From assembly GCF_008704935.1 (NCBI RefSeq), contig NZ_CP023692.1, positions 6,611,501-6,675,500 of the forward strand: DNA of 64,000 nt, given 5' to 3'. This document shows, piece by piece, positions 40,788-49,218 of the stretch. Origin of the DNA: Streptomyces vinaceus. GTDB lineage: Bacteria; Actinomycetota; Actinomycetes; Streptomycetales; Streptomycetaceae. A model generated the notes under the pieces. That model saw nothing but the letters and a program-made list of their open reading frames with translations. It did not search any database and had not been told where the DNA came from. The stretch's first letter is position 1; each line of letters begins with the position of its first letter. The position numbers were made by a program, and so were the translations under genes.

Positions 40788-43700
40788 ATGCCCCCGCGCC
40801 TGAGCATCGTCGTCCCCGTCTACAACGTCGAGCTCTATCTCGACGAGTGCCTGGAGTCCATTGCCGCCCAGACGTTCGCCGACTTCGAGTGCATCCTCGT
40901 CGACGACGGGTCCACCGACACCAGCGCCGTCATCGCCAAGGCCTTCGCCGCGCGGGACAAGCGTTTCCGGGTCGTCATGCAGGAGAACGCCGGACTCGGC
41001 GCCGCCCGCAACGTGGGAGCCCGCCACGCCGCCAAGGACAGCGAGTACCTGGCCTTCGTCGACAGTGACGACACGATGCCGGACTACGCCTACGAGCGCC
41101 TGATCGCGGCCCTCGACGAGACCGGCTCGGACTTCGCCGGCGGCAACGTGAAGCGGTTCCGCTCCGTGGGCATGCAGCAGTCCTGGGGCCACCGGGCGGC
41201 GTTCGCCAAGACGCAGCTGAAGACCCACATCTCCAAGTTCCCGGCGCTGGTCACCGACCGCACCGCGTGGAACAAGGTCTACCGGCGCAGCTTCTGGGAC
41301 GAGCACGGCTTCCAGTACCCCGAGGGCATCCTCTACGAGGACGCCCCCGTCAGCATCCCCGCGCACTACTTCGCCTCCAGCGTCGACGTCATCAGCGACT
41401 GCGTCTACCACTGGCGCGTGCGCGAGACCGGCGAGCGCTCCATCACCCAGCGCTCCACCGACCCGGTCTCCCTGATCGACCGCGTCACCTCCGTCCGCCT
41501 GGTCCGCGAGGCCCTCAAGGCCAAGGAGGGCGCCAAGTACGCCCGCTACCTGCGCGACTACGACTACAACGTGCTGAGCGAGGAGCTCCCGCTCATCTAC
41601 AAGTACGTGGGTGAGGGCGGAGCCGACTTCCGCGCCGCCTTCGTCAAGGAGGTCGGCGGTCTCGTCCGCGAGATCGGCACCGGCCCCTGGTCCGACCTGA
41701 CCGTCGCCGACCGCCTCAAGGCGTACCTGGCCCGCGAAGGCCGCGTCGAGGACTTCATCGCGCTCACCAAGCACCAGAGCGACTACTCGTACAGCGTCCC
41801 CGTCAAGGGACTCGCCCGCCCGCAGGCCGACTACCCGTTCCTGCACGGCCGCCCGCCGGTCCCCGCCAAGATCCTCACCCTCGGCCCGCGCGAGCGCCGC
41901 GTCGTCAGCCGCCTCGAACAGGCGGTCTGGAGCGACGGCAAGCTGCTGCTGCGCGGCTACGCGCTCCCCGGCCACCTCGGCGCGGAGAGCCGCCTCGGCT
42001 CGCGCAAGATGCTCGTCTTCCGCGAGGGGGGCAAGCGCCGCCGCACCGTCGTCACCGCGCGGACGGTCGCCTCCCCGATGGCCACCGTCAACGCCCCGCA
42101 CCTCGCGCTGCGGCACGCCGACTGGGCCGGCTTCACCGCCGTCGTCGACCCCACCGCCTTCCAGTCCGGAGGCAAGTGGAACGACGGCATATGGACCACC
42201 TCCGTCGCCGTCACCGGAGCCGGCGGCCTGCACCGCGCCCGCCTCAAGGGCGGCGAGTCCGACAGCGGCCAGAACCCGCCCGCCCACTGGGTGACCCCGG
42301 ACGTCCGCATCGTCCCGAACTCCACCGGCGCCCTCACCATCCAGGTCGAGACCGTCCGGGCCCGCGCCCTCGACGTCCGCCCCTCCGGCGACGACGCCAT
42401 CGAGGTGAGCGGAGAGCTCGCCGCCGAGATCGGCGCCGGCGCCACCCTGCGCGCCGAGCACGTCTCCACCGCCGCCGTCCTCACCTTCCCCCTGGAGACC
42501 GCCGCCGCGAGCGGCTCCGGCGGCGCCGGCCGGATCCCCTTCACCGTGCGCGTACCGCTGGCCGGGCTGGCCGCCGTACCGGACGCGGAGTGCGAGCCGG
42601 GCGAGTGGGCCCCCGAGCCGTGGAGCCTGACCGTGGTCGGCGCCGACGGCTCCGAGCACCGCCTCGCGCACGACGAGCGCGGCGGATTCGCCGGCCTGGT
42701 CGTGCCCCTGGCCGGCGGGGACACCGGCCGCGCCCTGTTCGCCAAGCGCGGCAACACCGGCCACCTGACCCTCTCCGTGCAGCCCTCGCCGCCGCTCGTG
42801 GACTCCGTCACCGGCCGGGACGGCACCCTCACGATCAAGGGCCGCTTCGTCGCGCCCACCGACGAGCCGTACGAGCTGGTCCTGCACGACGCCCACGGCG
42901 CCGAGTACAGCTACCCCGTCAGCCGGGACGGCGACCGCTTCGAATCCACCTTCGAGCCGGTCCTCCCCGAGTCCTACGCGGGCCGCACCACGCTGCCGAA
43001 GGGCCGCTGGTGGCCCACCCTGCGCCCGCTCGCCCAGGGCGGCACCACCGCGGGCCTGCTCGGCGTCGACCGCGGCGCCCCCGTGCAGTTCGCGCCCACC
43101 GCCCTGCACGACGGACCGACCGCGATCACCGTCCTGGGCCGCCGGATGCGGGTCGAGGCCCGTTTCTACGACCGCATGGTGCTCGTCTCCGACCCGCTGC
43201 TCAGCCCGCACGACCGCTCCCGGTACGCCCAGCGCGTCACCCGGTTCGAGACCTACCCGGCCCAGCGCGCCCTGCCGGTCAAGGACATCGCCGTCTACGA
43301 CACCCACCAGGGCAACGGCGCGGGCGACTCGCCCCGCGCCATCCACGAGGAGCTGCTGCGCCGCGGGGAGAAGCTGGACCACGTCTGGCTCGTCCGCGAC
43401 GGCCGCGCCGAGGTCCCCGCGACCGCCCGCGCCGTCCCGTACGACAGCACCGAGGCCTGGGAGCTCCTGGCCCGGGCCCGTTACTACGTCGTGAACGACA
43501 ACGTGCCCCGGCGCTTCCAGCGCCGCCCCGGCCAGATCGTCGTCCAGACCTGGCACGGGACGCCGATCAAGGAGATCGGTCACGACTTCATCCACGACTA
43601 CTACACGAGCCCCGAGATCCTGGAGGGGCTGGAGCACGACAGCGCCCAGTGGTCGCTGCTCGCCTCCCCGAGCTCGTACGCGACCCCGATCCTCAAGCGG

Positions 43701-44378
43701 GCCCTCGGCTACCACGGCGAGGTCATCGAGTCCGGCAGCCCGCGGACGGACGCGCTCGTCAAGCCCGACGCGCAGCGGATCGCCGAGGTCCGCCGCCGGC
43801 TCGGCCTGCCCGAGGGCAAGAAGGTCGTCCTCTACATGCCGACCTGGCGCGAGAACCGCGAGGGCTGGTCGGGCGGCTACAAGCTGGACCTCCAGATCGA
43901 CCTGGACGCGGCGCGGCGCGAGCTCGGCGAGGACCACGTCCTGCTGGTCCGCGGCCACCACCACGTCACCGAGCAGGTACGGGACAACGTGCGCGACGGG
44001 TTCGTCGTCGACGTGTCCCGCTGGCCCGACGCGACGGACCTGCTGCTCGTCGCCGACGTCCTGATCTCGGACTACTCCTCGGCGCTGTTCGACTTCGCGC
44101 TCACCGACCGGCCGATCCTGCTCTTCACGTACGACCTGGAGCACTACCGGACCACGCTGCGCGGCTTCAACTTCGACCTGGAGGCCAAGGCCCCCGGCCC
44201 GCTGCTGGCGGACTCGGCGAGCCTGATCGAGGCCGTACGGGGCGTGGACGCGATCGGGGCGGAGTTCAAGGAGGCGCGGGCCGCGTTCCGCGCCGAGTTC
44301 TGCGACCTGGACGACGGCGGCGCCGCCGGGCGCGTCGTCGACCGCATGCTGTCGATGGCGGCCGAGCCGGCGGTGTAA
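40788..44378 (+). CDS. Bifunctional GT2 glycosyltransferase / CDP-glycerol glycerophosphotransferase (TagF-like)
   Basis: 1196 aa. N-terminal GT2 domain (1-340): SIVVPVYNVELYLDECLESI, ILVDDGSTD and the metal motif AFVDSDD. A middle region of about 480 residues is beta-rich, with repeated Ig-like units and no known catalytic motif. The C-terminal TagF-type polymerase domain (about 830-1190) has VVQTWHGTPIKEIGHDF near 918-934, VLYMPTWREN, LLVRGHHHVTEQV and ISDYSSALFDFAL. It should build a wall teichoic or glycerophosphate polymer and glycosylate it at the membrane face. Length is typical of actinobacterial bifunctional enzymes. Start ATG 40788; the antisense ORF of similar length is a shadow. 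Confidence 0.87.
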   Translation: MPPRLSIVVPVYNVELYLDECLESIAAQTFADFECILVDDGSTDTSAVIAKAFAARDKRFRVVMQENAGLGAARNVGARHAAKDSEYLAFVDSDDTMPDYAYERLIAALDETGSDFAGGNVKRFRSVGMQQSWGHRAAFAKTQLKTHISKFPALVTDRTAWNKVYRRSFWDEHGFQYPEGILYEDAPVSIPAHYFASSVDVISDCVYHWRVRETGERSITQRSTDPVSLIDRVTSVRLVREALKAKEGAKYARYLRDYDYNVLSEELPLIYKYVGEGGADFRAAFVKEVGGLVREIGTGPWSDLTVADRLKAYLAREGRVEDFIALTKHQSDYSYSVPVKGLARPQADYPFLHGRPPVPAKILTLGPRERRVVSRLEQAVWSDGKLLLRGYALPGHLGAESRLGSRKMLVFREGGKRRRTVVTARTVASPMATVNAPHLALRHADWAGFTAVVDPTAFQSGGKWNDGIWTTSVAVTGAGGLHRARLKGGESDSGQNPPAHWVTPDVRIVPNSTGALTIQVETVRARALDVRPSGDDAIEVSGELAAEIGAGATLRAEHVSTAAVLTFPLETAAASGSGGAGRIPFTVRVPLAGLAAVPDAECEPGEWAPEPWSLTVVGADGSEHRLAHDERGGFAGLVVPLAGGDTGRALFAKRGNTGHLTLSVQPSPPLVDSVTGRDGTLTIKGRFVAPTDEPYELVLHDAHGAEYSYPVSRDGDRFESTFEPVLPESYAGRTTLPKGRWWPTLRPLAQGGTTAGLLGVDRGAPVQFAPTALHDGPTAITVLGRRMRVEARFYDRMVLVSDPLLSPHDRSRYAQRVTRFETYPAQRALPVKDIAVYDTHQGNGAGDSPRAIHEELLRRGEKLDHVWLVRDGRAEVPATARAVPYDSTEAWELLARARYYVVNDNVPRRFQRRPGQIVVQTWHGTPIKEIGHDFIHDYYTSPEILEGLEHDSAQWSLLASPSSYATPILKRALGYHGEVIESGSPRTDALVKPDAQRIAEVRRRLGLPEGKKVVLYMPTWRENREGWSGGYKLDLQIDLDAARRELGEDHVLLVRGHHHVTEQVRDNVRDGFVVDVSRWPDATDLLLVADVLISDYSSALFDFALTDRPILLFTYDLEHYRTTLRGFNFDLEAKAPGPLLADSASLIEAVRGVDAIGAEFKEARAAFRAEFCDLDDGGAAGRVVDRMLSMAAEPAV

Positions 44379-44515
44379 GCCGTCCGGGTGCATTCAGTAC
44401 GCGTTGCCGACCGGCCCCGGGCCCACCGATGAATTTCGGGCCCGGGGCCGGTCTGTACAGGAGAGGGAGGGTGAACCGCCTTCCCGCTTCGACCGGCACA
44501 CGCCTGGAGGCAGTC

Positions 44516-44998
44516 ATGACGAGCAACGGTTTCACCACGTGCCTGTGGTTCGACGGCGAGGCGGAGGCCGCCGCCGACTACTACGTGTCGCTGTTCAAGG
44601 GCGGCAAGCTGGGCCGGGTCGCCCGCTACCCCGAGACCGGGCCGGGCCGGACGGGTGCCGTGATGACCGTCGAGTTCGAGATCAACGGCCAGAGGTTCGT
44701 CGGCCTCAACGGAGGCCCCCAGTTCACCTTCAGCGAGGCGATCTCGTTCCAGATCGACTGCGACGACCAGGCCGAGGCCGACCACTACTACGCCGAGCTG
44801 ACGAAGGACGGCGGCGAGGAATCCGCCTGCGGCTGGGTCAAGGACAAGTTCGGTGTGTCCTGGCAGGTCATCCCGGCCGGGTTCACCGAACTGGTCGCGG
44901 ACCCCGACCCGGAGCGGGCCGCCCGCGCCATGGCGGCCATGATGAAGATGAAGCGGCTGGACGTCGCCGAGCTCCGCAGGGCGGCCGACGCCGGCTAG
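44516..44998 (+). CDS. VOC family protein (PhnB / 3-demethylubiquinone methyltransferase-like)
   Basis: 160 aa of the glyoxalase/VOC fold in the PhnB branch: TTCLWFDGEAEAAADYYVSLFKGGKLGRV, VEFEINGQRFVGLNGGPQFTFSEAISF, and the second repeat DQAEADHYYAELTKDGGEESACGWVKDKFGVSWQVIP. These proteins bind metal or small ligands, but the catalytic activity of the branch is unclear. ATG 44516 is preceded by TGGAGG. The C-terminal helix (ARAMAAMMKMKRLDVAELRRA) is standard. It is downstream of the teichoic gene (137-bp gap) and convergent with the sirtuin gene. Confidence 0.8.
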   Translation: MTSNGFTTCLWFDGEAEAAADYYVSLFKGGKLGRVARYPETGPGRTGAVMTVEFEINGQRFVGLNGGPQFTFSEAISFQIDCDDQAEADHYYAELTKDGGEESACGWVKDKFGVSWQVIPAGFTELVADPDPERAARAMAAMMKMKRLDVAELRRAADAG

Positions 44999-45020
44999 CG
45001 AGTGGGGCCCCGGGGCCGTC

Positions 45021-45758
45021 TCAGGCGGGGCCGGGGTCGCCGATGCGGGCCAGCAGGGCCGGGAGCGCGGTCCCGATCGGCTCGCGGATCACCTCGTCGG
45101 CGAGGGAGTCGTACGGGGTCTCCTCGGCGTTCACGATGACCAGGCGGGCCCCCGCCTCGGCGGCCATCCCGGCCAGCGAGGCGGCGGGCTGCACCTGGAG
45201 CGTCGTCCCGACGGCGATGAACACGTGGCAGCCCTTCGCCACGGCGACCGCCTGCGCGAGCACCTCGGGGTCGAGCCGCTCGCCGAACATCACGGTGGCC
45301 GACTTGAGGATCCCGCCGCAGGCCAGGCAGGCGGGGTCGGGCTCCCCGGCGGCGACCCGGGCCAAGGCCTCGTCCATCCCCGACCGGGCACGGCAGGCCG
45401 TGCACACCACCGCCCGCGCGGTCCCGTGCAGCTCGAACACCTTGCGCGCCGGCATCCCGGCCAGCTGGTGCAGTCCGTCCACGTTCTGCGTGATCACCCG
45501 CACCGGAGTGCCCGATCGCTCCAGCTCCGCCACGGCCAGATGCGCGGCATTCGGCTGCGCGCCGAGGGCCCCGATGTCGGCGCGCATCCGCCAGGAGCGG
45601 CGCCGGATCTCCGGATCGGCCATGTAGTACGCGTACGTCACCAGCTTCTCGGCGTCCGGATCGCGGCGCCACAACCCCTGCGGCCCCCGGTAGTCCGGAA
45701 TTCCGGAATCGGTCGACATCCCGGCCCCACTGAACACTGCGACGAGCGGCTTCCCCAT
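45021..45758 (-). CDS. Sir2-type NAD-dependent protein deacylase (CobB)
   Basis: 245-aa sirtuin. NAD site VFSGAGMSTDSGIPDYRGPQGLW at residues 9-31, TQNVDGLHQLAG near 100-111, catalytic His in FELHGTARAV, zinc cysteines in VCTACRAR and PACLACGG, and VGTTLQVQPAASL and NAEETPYD for NAD binding. All catalytic and zinc residues are present, so it should remove acetyl or longer acyl groups from lysines, for instance activating acyl-CoA synthetases, several of which are encoded in this window. Start ATG 45758. The stop lies 22 bp from the convergent VOC stop. Confidence 0.9.
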   Translation of the reverse strand: MGKPLVAVFSGAGMSTDSGIPDYRGPQGLWRRDPDAEKLVTYAYYMADPEIRRRSWRMRADIGALGAQPNAAHLAVAELERSGTPVRVITQNVDGLHQLAGMPARKVFELHGTARAVVCTACRARSGMDEALARVAAGEPDPACLACGGILKSATVMFGERLDPEVLAQAVAVAKGCHVFIAVGTTLQVQPAASLAGMAAEAGARLVIVNAEETPYDSLADEVIREPIGTALPALLARIGDPGPA

Positions 45759-45924
45759 GTCGCGACCCTATGTACGGCCGGGCCGCAGCCGCGACCGTAT
45801 TAACGGGGCCCGCGGGGCGTGCGCGTCCGAGAGGGGCGTTCCTGCGGTGAATCCCGCCCCCCACAGGAGTGAGATCCACGGCCCACCCCTGCCCGTGAAC
45901 GCCCCGGGCGGTTACACATCCGGC

Positions 45925-46356
45925 ATGAAGACCACCCCGTACAGCCTCGGTGCCCTGCTGCTGGCCCTGCTCGTGCTGCCGGCCCCGGCCACCGCCGTCG
46001 CCGCCGACCCCACCCCGGTCGCCGTCGCCCGCCACCGGCACACCGCCTCCGAGATCAGTGCCTTCCTCACCGCCTTCTACGGCCACCACGGCCCTTCCGC
46101 GCGCGACCGGGAACAGAGCATCTCGCAGCAGCTCAAGGAGAAGCAGGCGCACGCCCCGAGCACCGACGTGCTGCTCTGCGCGCAGAACGAGCCCCAGGAC
46201 ATCGTGGTCGGGGCGGTCACCGTCGCCCAGTCGGCCGGGATCGGCTGGGCGACGGTCACCACCCACTGGGCGGCGGACCAGACCGACACCTTCACCGCGT
46301 ACGTGCGCCTCGACTCCCGGCCGATCAAGCTCGATGACGTGATCTGCGCGGGCTGA
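45925..46356 (+). CDS. Small secreted protein of unknown function
   Basis: 143 aa with a Sec signal (YSLGALLLALLVLPAPATAVAA, residues 5-26). The mature part of about 115 residues has HRHTASEISAFLTAFYGHHGPS, SISQQLKEKQAH, two Cys (LLCAQNEPQ and VICAG) that could pair, and strands VVGAVTVAQSAGIGWATVTTHW. I do not recognise a family, although the overall feel (small ligand-binding or lysozyme-inhibitor-like fold) is typical of Streptomyces secretome proteins. ATG 45925 is 34 bp upstream-adjacent to the GNAT gene's region, on the same strand. Confidence 0.65.
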   Translation: MKTTPYSLGALLLALLVLPAPATAVAADPTPVAVARHRHTASEISAFLTAFYGHHGPSARDREQSISQQLKEKQAHAPSTDVLLCAQNEPQDIVVGAVTVAQSAGIGWATVTTHWAADQTDTFTAYVRLDSRPIKLDDVICAG

Positions 46357-46389
46357 TCCCGTCGTACGCCGTCTGGTACAACACCGGAC

Positions 46390-47265
46390 ATGACGGGATT
46401 CGAGATCAGCGGCGCGAGCGCCGCCGACATGGAACTGATCCGCCGCTGGGCCGACGAGGAAGGGTGGAACCCGGGGGATTCCGACCGCTTCGCCTTCGCG
46501 GTCGCCGATCCGGCCGGCTTCCTCGTCGGCCGGGTCGACGGCGAACCGGCGGCCTGCATCTCGGCCGTGCGGTACGGGTCGGACTTCGGGTTCATCGGCT
46601 TCTACATCGCCCGGCCCGCCTTCCGCGGCCAGGGCTACGGGATCCGGCTGTGGCAGGCCGGGATGGAGCGGCTCGACGGGCGGCTCGTCGGCCTGGACGG
46701 GGTGGTCGACCAGCAGGACAACTACCGCAGGTCCGGGTTCCGTTCCGCCTGGAACAACGTCCGCCACGAGGGTGTGCCGCGGCCGAACGGCTCGGGTGGC
46801 GGGGCCGGGGGTGGCGCCGGTGGTGGCGCCGCGTTCGAGGTGGTCGACGCCGCCTCGCTGCCCTTCGCCCTGCTCGCCGCCTACGACCGGCGGTTCTTCC
46901 CCGGGCCGCGCGACGCCTTCCTGTCGGCCTGGACCGGGCTGCCGGGCCGTACGGCCCTCGCCGCCGTCCGGGACGGCCGTATCGAGGGACTCGGAGTGGT
47001 CCGCCCGTGCAGCGGGGCCTCGCGGATCGGCCCGCTGTACGCCTCCACCCCGGCCGTCGCGGCCGCCCTGCTGCACCGGCTCGCGGAGCACACCCCCGAC
47101 GGGGCGGTCGCCGTGGACGTGCCGGACGCGAACCCGTCGGCCACCGCGCTCGTGGCGGGCCTGGGGTTGGAGCCGACCTTCGAGGCCGCCCGGATGTACA
47201 CGGGCCCGGCCCCGGAGGTCGAACTGGCCGGGATGTACGGGGTGACCAGCCTCGAACTGGGCTGA
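46390..47265 (+). CDS. GNAT N-acetyltransferase with YitH/HolE-type C-terminal domain
   Basis: 291 aa. An N-terminal GNAT domain (1-140) with the CoA-binding stretch FIGFYIARPAFRGQGYGIRLW and the following GLDGVVDQQDNYRRSGF. After a Gly-rich linker (about 140-155) a second GNAT-like domain starts at AFEVVDAASLPFALLAAYD and contains GRTALAAVRDGRIEGLGVVRPC and RIGPLYASTPAVAAALL. Tandem proteins of this kind acetylate amino-sugars or peptides; the acceptor is unknown. ATG 46390 lies 34 bp after the previous stop. A terminator hairpin follows. Confidence 0.8.
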   Translation: MTGFEISGASAADMELIRRWADEEGWNPGDSDRFAFAVADPAGFLVGRVDGEPAACISAVRYGSDFGFIGFYIARPAFRGQGYGIRLWQAGMERLDGRLVGLDGVVDQQDNYRRSGFRSAWNNVRHEGVPRPNGSGGGAGGGAGGGAAFEVVDAASLPFALLAAYDRRFFPGPRDAFLSAWTGLPGRTALAAVRDGRIEGLGVVRPCSGASRIGPLYASTPAVAAALLHRLAEHTPDGAVAVDVPDANPSATALVAGLGLEPTFEAARMYTGPAPEVELAGMYGVTSLELG

Positions 47266-47306
47266 CGGGCGCGGTACGGGCGACGGTACGGGGGCGGGGC
47301 GGGGGC

Positions 47307-47331
47307 GGGGCGCGCCGGGCGGCGCGTCCCC
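47307..47331. terminator. Terminator hairpin between GNAT and SSI genes
   Basis: GGGGCGCGCC (47307-47316), loop GGGC, GGCGCG then T then CCCC (47321-47331): a 10-bp stem with one bulge between convergent genes. Confidence 0.65.
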
Positions 47332-47389
47332 GCCGCGGATGCCGGGCGGCGGTCGCACGTCGCCGCCCGGCCGCTCGCGCCGTGCCGGG

Positions 47390-47833
47390 TCAGAAGCCGA
47401 ACAGGGCGCCGCTGGTGTGCCGCAGGCCGCAGGGGTTCCCGAAGGTGTACGAGTAGCTCATCCGGCGGCCCTGCCACACCCCGTCCGCGGTCACCGTCAT
47501 CGGGTTCCACTCCCGGGTACAGTCGACGCCCGGGCCGGGGGCGGCCACCGCGTCCAACTGGTGCGCGTTCGCCCGCAGTTCGGCGCAGGCGGCGGCGGGG
47601 GAGGGGTGCGTCCCGCCCGGGGTCGGCGCGCAGACGAGCGTCACGGCGCGCATCACCGTGCCGTTCGTGGCGTCCTCCCCGGCCGTGATGCCCAGGACGA
47701 GGGCGGAGGGCGCGTAGAGGCTCTCCGCTCCGGACGGTGCGGCGTCGGCAGCTCCGGGCCAGGCCAGGGCCGTGAGAGCGGTGAGCGCCATGGCGGCGGA
47801 ACCGAGGCCGAGACCCTTTGCGATGGACCGCAT
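47390..47833 (-). CDS. Streptomyces subtilisin inhibitor (SSI) family protease inhibitor
   Basis: 147-aa secreted inhibitor. Signal peptide MRSIAKGLGLGSAAMALTAL to about residue 32 (ADA then APSG). The mature chain shows the SSI pattern: SLYAPSALVLGITAGEDA, RAVTLVCAPTPGGTHPSPAAACAELR, and VTADGVWQGRRMSYSYTFGNPCGL. Four Cys form the two standard disulphides. By alignment with SSI (Cys71-Pro-Met73-Val74), the reactive site here is Cys-Thr-Arg-Glu, so P1 is Arg, which predicts trypsin-like targets, and P1' is Glu, which is unusual. ATG 47833 follows AAGGGAG. It probably restrains secreted serine proteases in aerial growth. Confidence 0.9.
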   Translation of the reverse strand: MRSIAKGLGLGSAAMALTALTALAWPGAADAAPSGAESLYAPSALVLGITAGEDATNGTVMRAVTLVCAPTPGGTHPSPAAACAELRANAHQLDAVAAPGPGVDCTREWNPMTVTADGVWQGRRMSYSYTFGNPCGLRHTSGALFGF

Positions 47834-48069
47834 TTCGAACTCCCTTGAGTGGTTGTGTCGGATAGCGGACAGGAGTCTTGCCGACACGGACCGTGAACGC
47901 CCGTTCGCACCTCCATATTTCGTCACCGATCGTAAGGGAATGTATGCAGACCGCAGTGGGGTGGGCGGTGCTGACCTGTGGGGGAGCGGTCCGCCGAAAC
48001 GGCCGAACACACGCGCTGAAACATTCCCGGGGGCGCGTTCGGCCTCCGGGAACGGGTGTCGGAGCCGCT

Positions 48070-48528
48070 CTAGGCCGTCGCGATGCGCGGGGCGTAGAGG
48101 TCGATCAGCCGGGTCCGGGTCTGCTGGAGGCGCAGCGCGAGCACGCGTCCGACCCAGTGCCCGACGGCGGAGCCGAACGCGGGATCGGCGTCCATCAGCA
48201 TGCGTACGGCGGTCGCGTCGAACTCGTACGAGCGCACCGGGGTCATCGCCTCGGCGCTCAGCTGCCAGGTGTACGGCGGGAAGAGCCAGGACCAGCCGAC
48301 GAGCTCCCCGGGGCCGAGGTTCTCGACGGGGGCCGGCCGGCGGGCGGGCAGCGGGATCTGGAGCGTCACCGTGCCGGATCGCACGATCCAGAAGGACTCG
48401 GCGCGCGAGCCCTCCTCGAAGATCCTCGCGCCCTCGGGGAAATTGACCTCGCGGGCCTGGGACATCAGCCGTCCGCGGTATTCGGTGGAGAGGACGGCGG
48501 CGATTCGGATGGGGGAAGGTGTGCTCAC
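48070..48528 (-). CDS. Stand-alone cyclic nucleotide-binding domain protein
   Basis: 152 aa, a single cNMP-binding jelly roll: REVNFPEGARIFEEGSRAESFWIVRSGTVTLQI, then GPGELVGWSWLFPPYTWQLSAEAMTPVRSYEFDATAVRMLM, and the C-helix. The phosphate-binding cassette reads ENLGPGELVGWSWLFPPYTW, lacking the usual GE...AL/R pattern, so ligand binding is uncertain. There is no HTH, unlike Crp. Such solitary domains can act as signal sponges or regulators of partners. ATG 48528. It is encoded near, but not clearly with, the SSI gene. Confidence 0.75.
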   Translation of the reverse strand: MSTPSPIRIAAVLSTEYRGRLMSQAREVNFPEGARIFEEGSRAESFWIVRSGTVTLQIPLPARRPAPVENLGPGELVGWSWLFPPYTWQLSAEAMTPVRSYEFDATAVRMLMDADPAFGSAVGHWVGRVLALRLQQTRTRLIDLYAPRIATA

Positions 48529-48697
48529 GACGGCCTCCGATCAGGGCCCCCCGTTACCCCCAGTGTGACCGACACCCGGACGAAACCGGGCGCGGCGCAT
48601 CACCCGATGGTCCGGTACCCCGCGAGCGGCCCCGCACACCCCTGGCGCGGCCGGGGCCGCGGACTCCCCGAGGTCGGCCGGTGGCGCCCCCGCGGGG

Positions 48698-49000
48698 TCA
48701 GTCCTCGGCGTTGGCCTCCAGGCAGGCCAGCTCCATCGCGTCGAGGACCGCCTCGTGGCTGCGGCGGCTCAGCTCGGCGACGTTCTCGATCTGCGCCGTG
48801 GCCCAGGCCGCCAGGGTCATGACCAGGACGCGCAGCCCGTCGGTGCCGTGCTCGGCCAAGATCGCGTCGGCGACGAGCATCGCGTCCTCGGGCACCTGCT
48901 CCGGCGGTTCCAGCCCGGCGAGCCCGCGCAGCATCGTGAGGGTGCGGCGGGAGATCTCCGGCGTCATCCTCGCCAGCCGCATGTCCTCTTCCTCGTCCAT
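48698..49000 (-). CDS. Conserved hypothetical helical protein
   Basis: 100 aa, all-helical with an acidic end (MDEEEDMRLARMTPEISRRTLTMLRGLAG, VPEDAMLVADAILAEHG, LRVLVMTLAAWATAQIENVAELSRRSHEAVLDAMELACLEANAED). No signal peptide or membrane span. I do not recognise the family. ATG 49000 with GGAGGGCGGGGCGG upstream; the 49-residue extension to 49147 is Pro/Arg-rich noise. It is divergent from the GH5 gene across 218 bp. Confidence 0.6.
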   Translation of the reverse strand: MDEEEDMRLARMTPEISRRTLTMLRGLAGLEPPEQVPEDAMLVADAILAEHGTDGLRVLVMTLAAWATAQIENVAELSRRSHEAVLDAMELACLEANAED

Positions 49001-49218
49001 CCGCCCCGCCCTCCCGTTCGGTCCCGTCCCCCCAGGGCACGGTAGGCGCTGGCGGCCCCGCGCGGGGCCGTTTCGCCAGGGTGACCGCACGTAAGGGAAC
49101 GGCCGGGGCCGCGGAGGCCGGAAAGTCGGTGCCCATGTGGGTTCCATGGTCGGCGACCGGCCGGTAACTTGGCCGCGGCATCCGCCGGTTGCCCCTCCAC
49201 CCCCCTCGCAGGAGCGAC

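Noticed and set aside
40749..44393. Minus-strand ORF of 1214 aa opposite the teichoic polymerase
   Set aside because: The plus strand carries complete GT2 and TagF motifs; the antisense product is low-complexity Asp/Glu/Val/Gly-rich.
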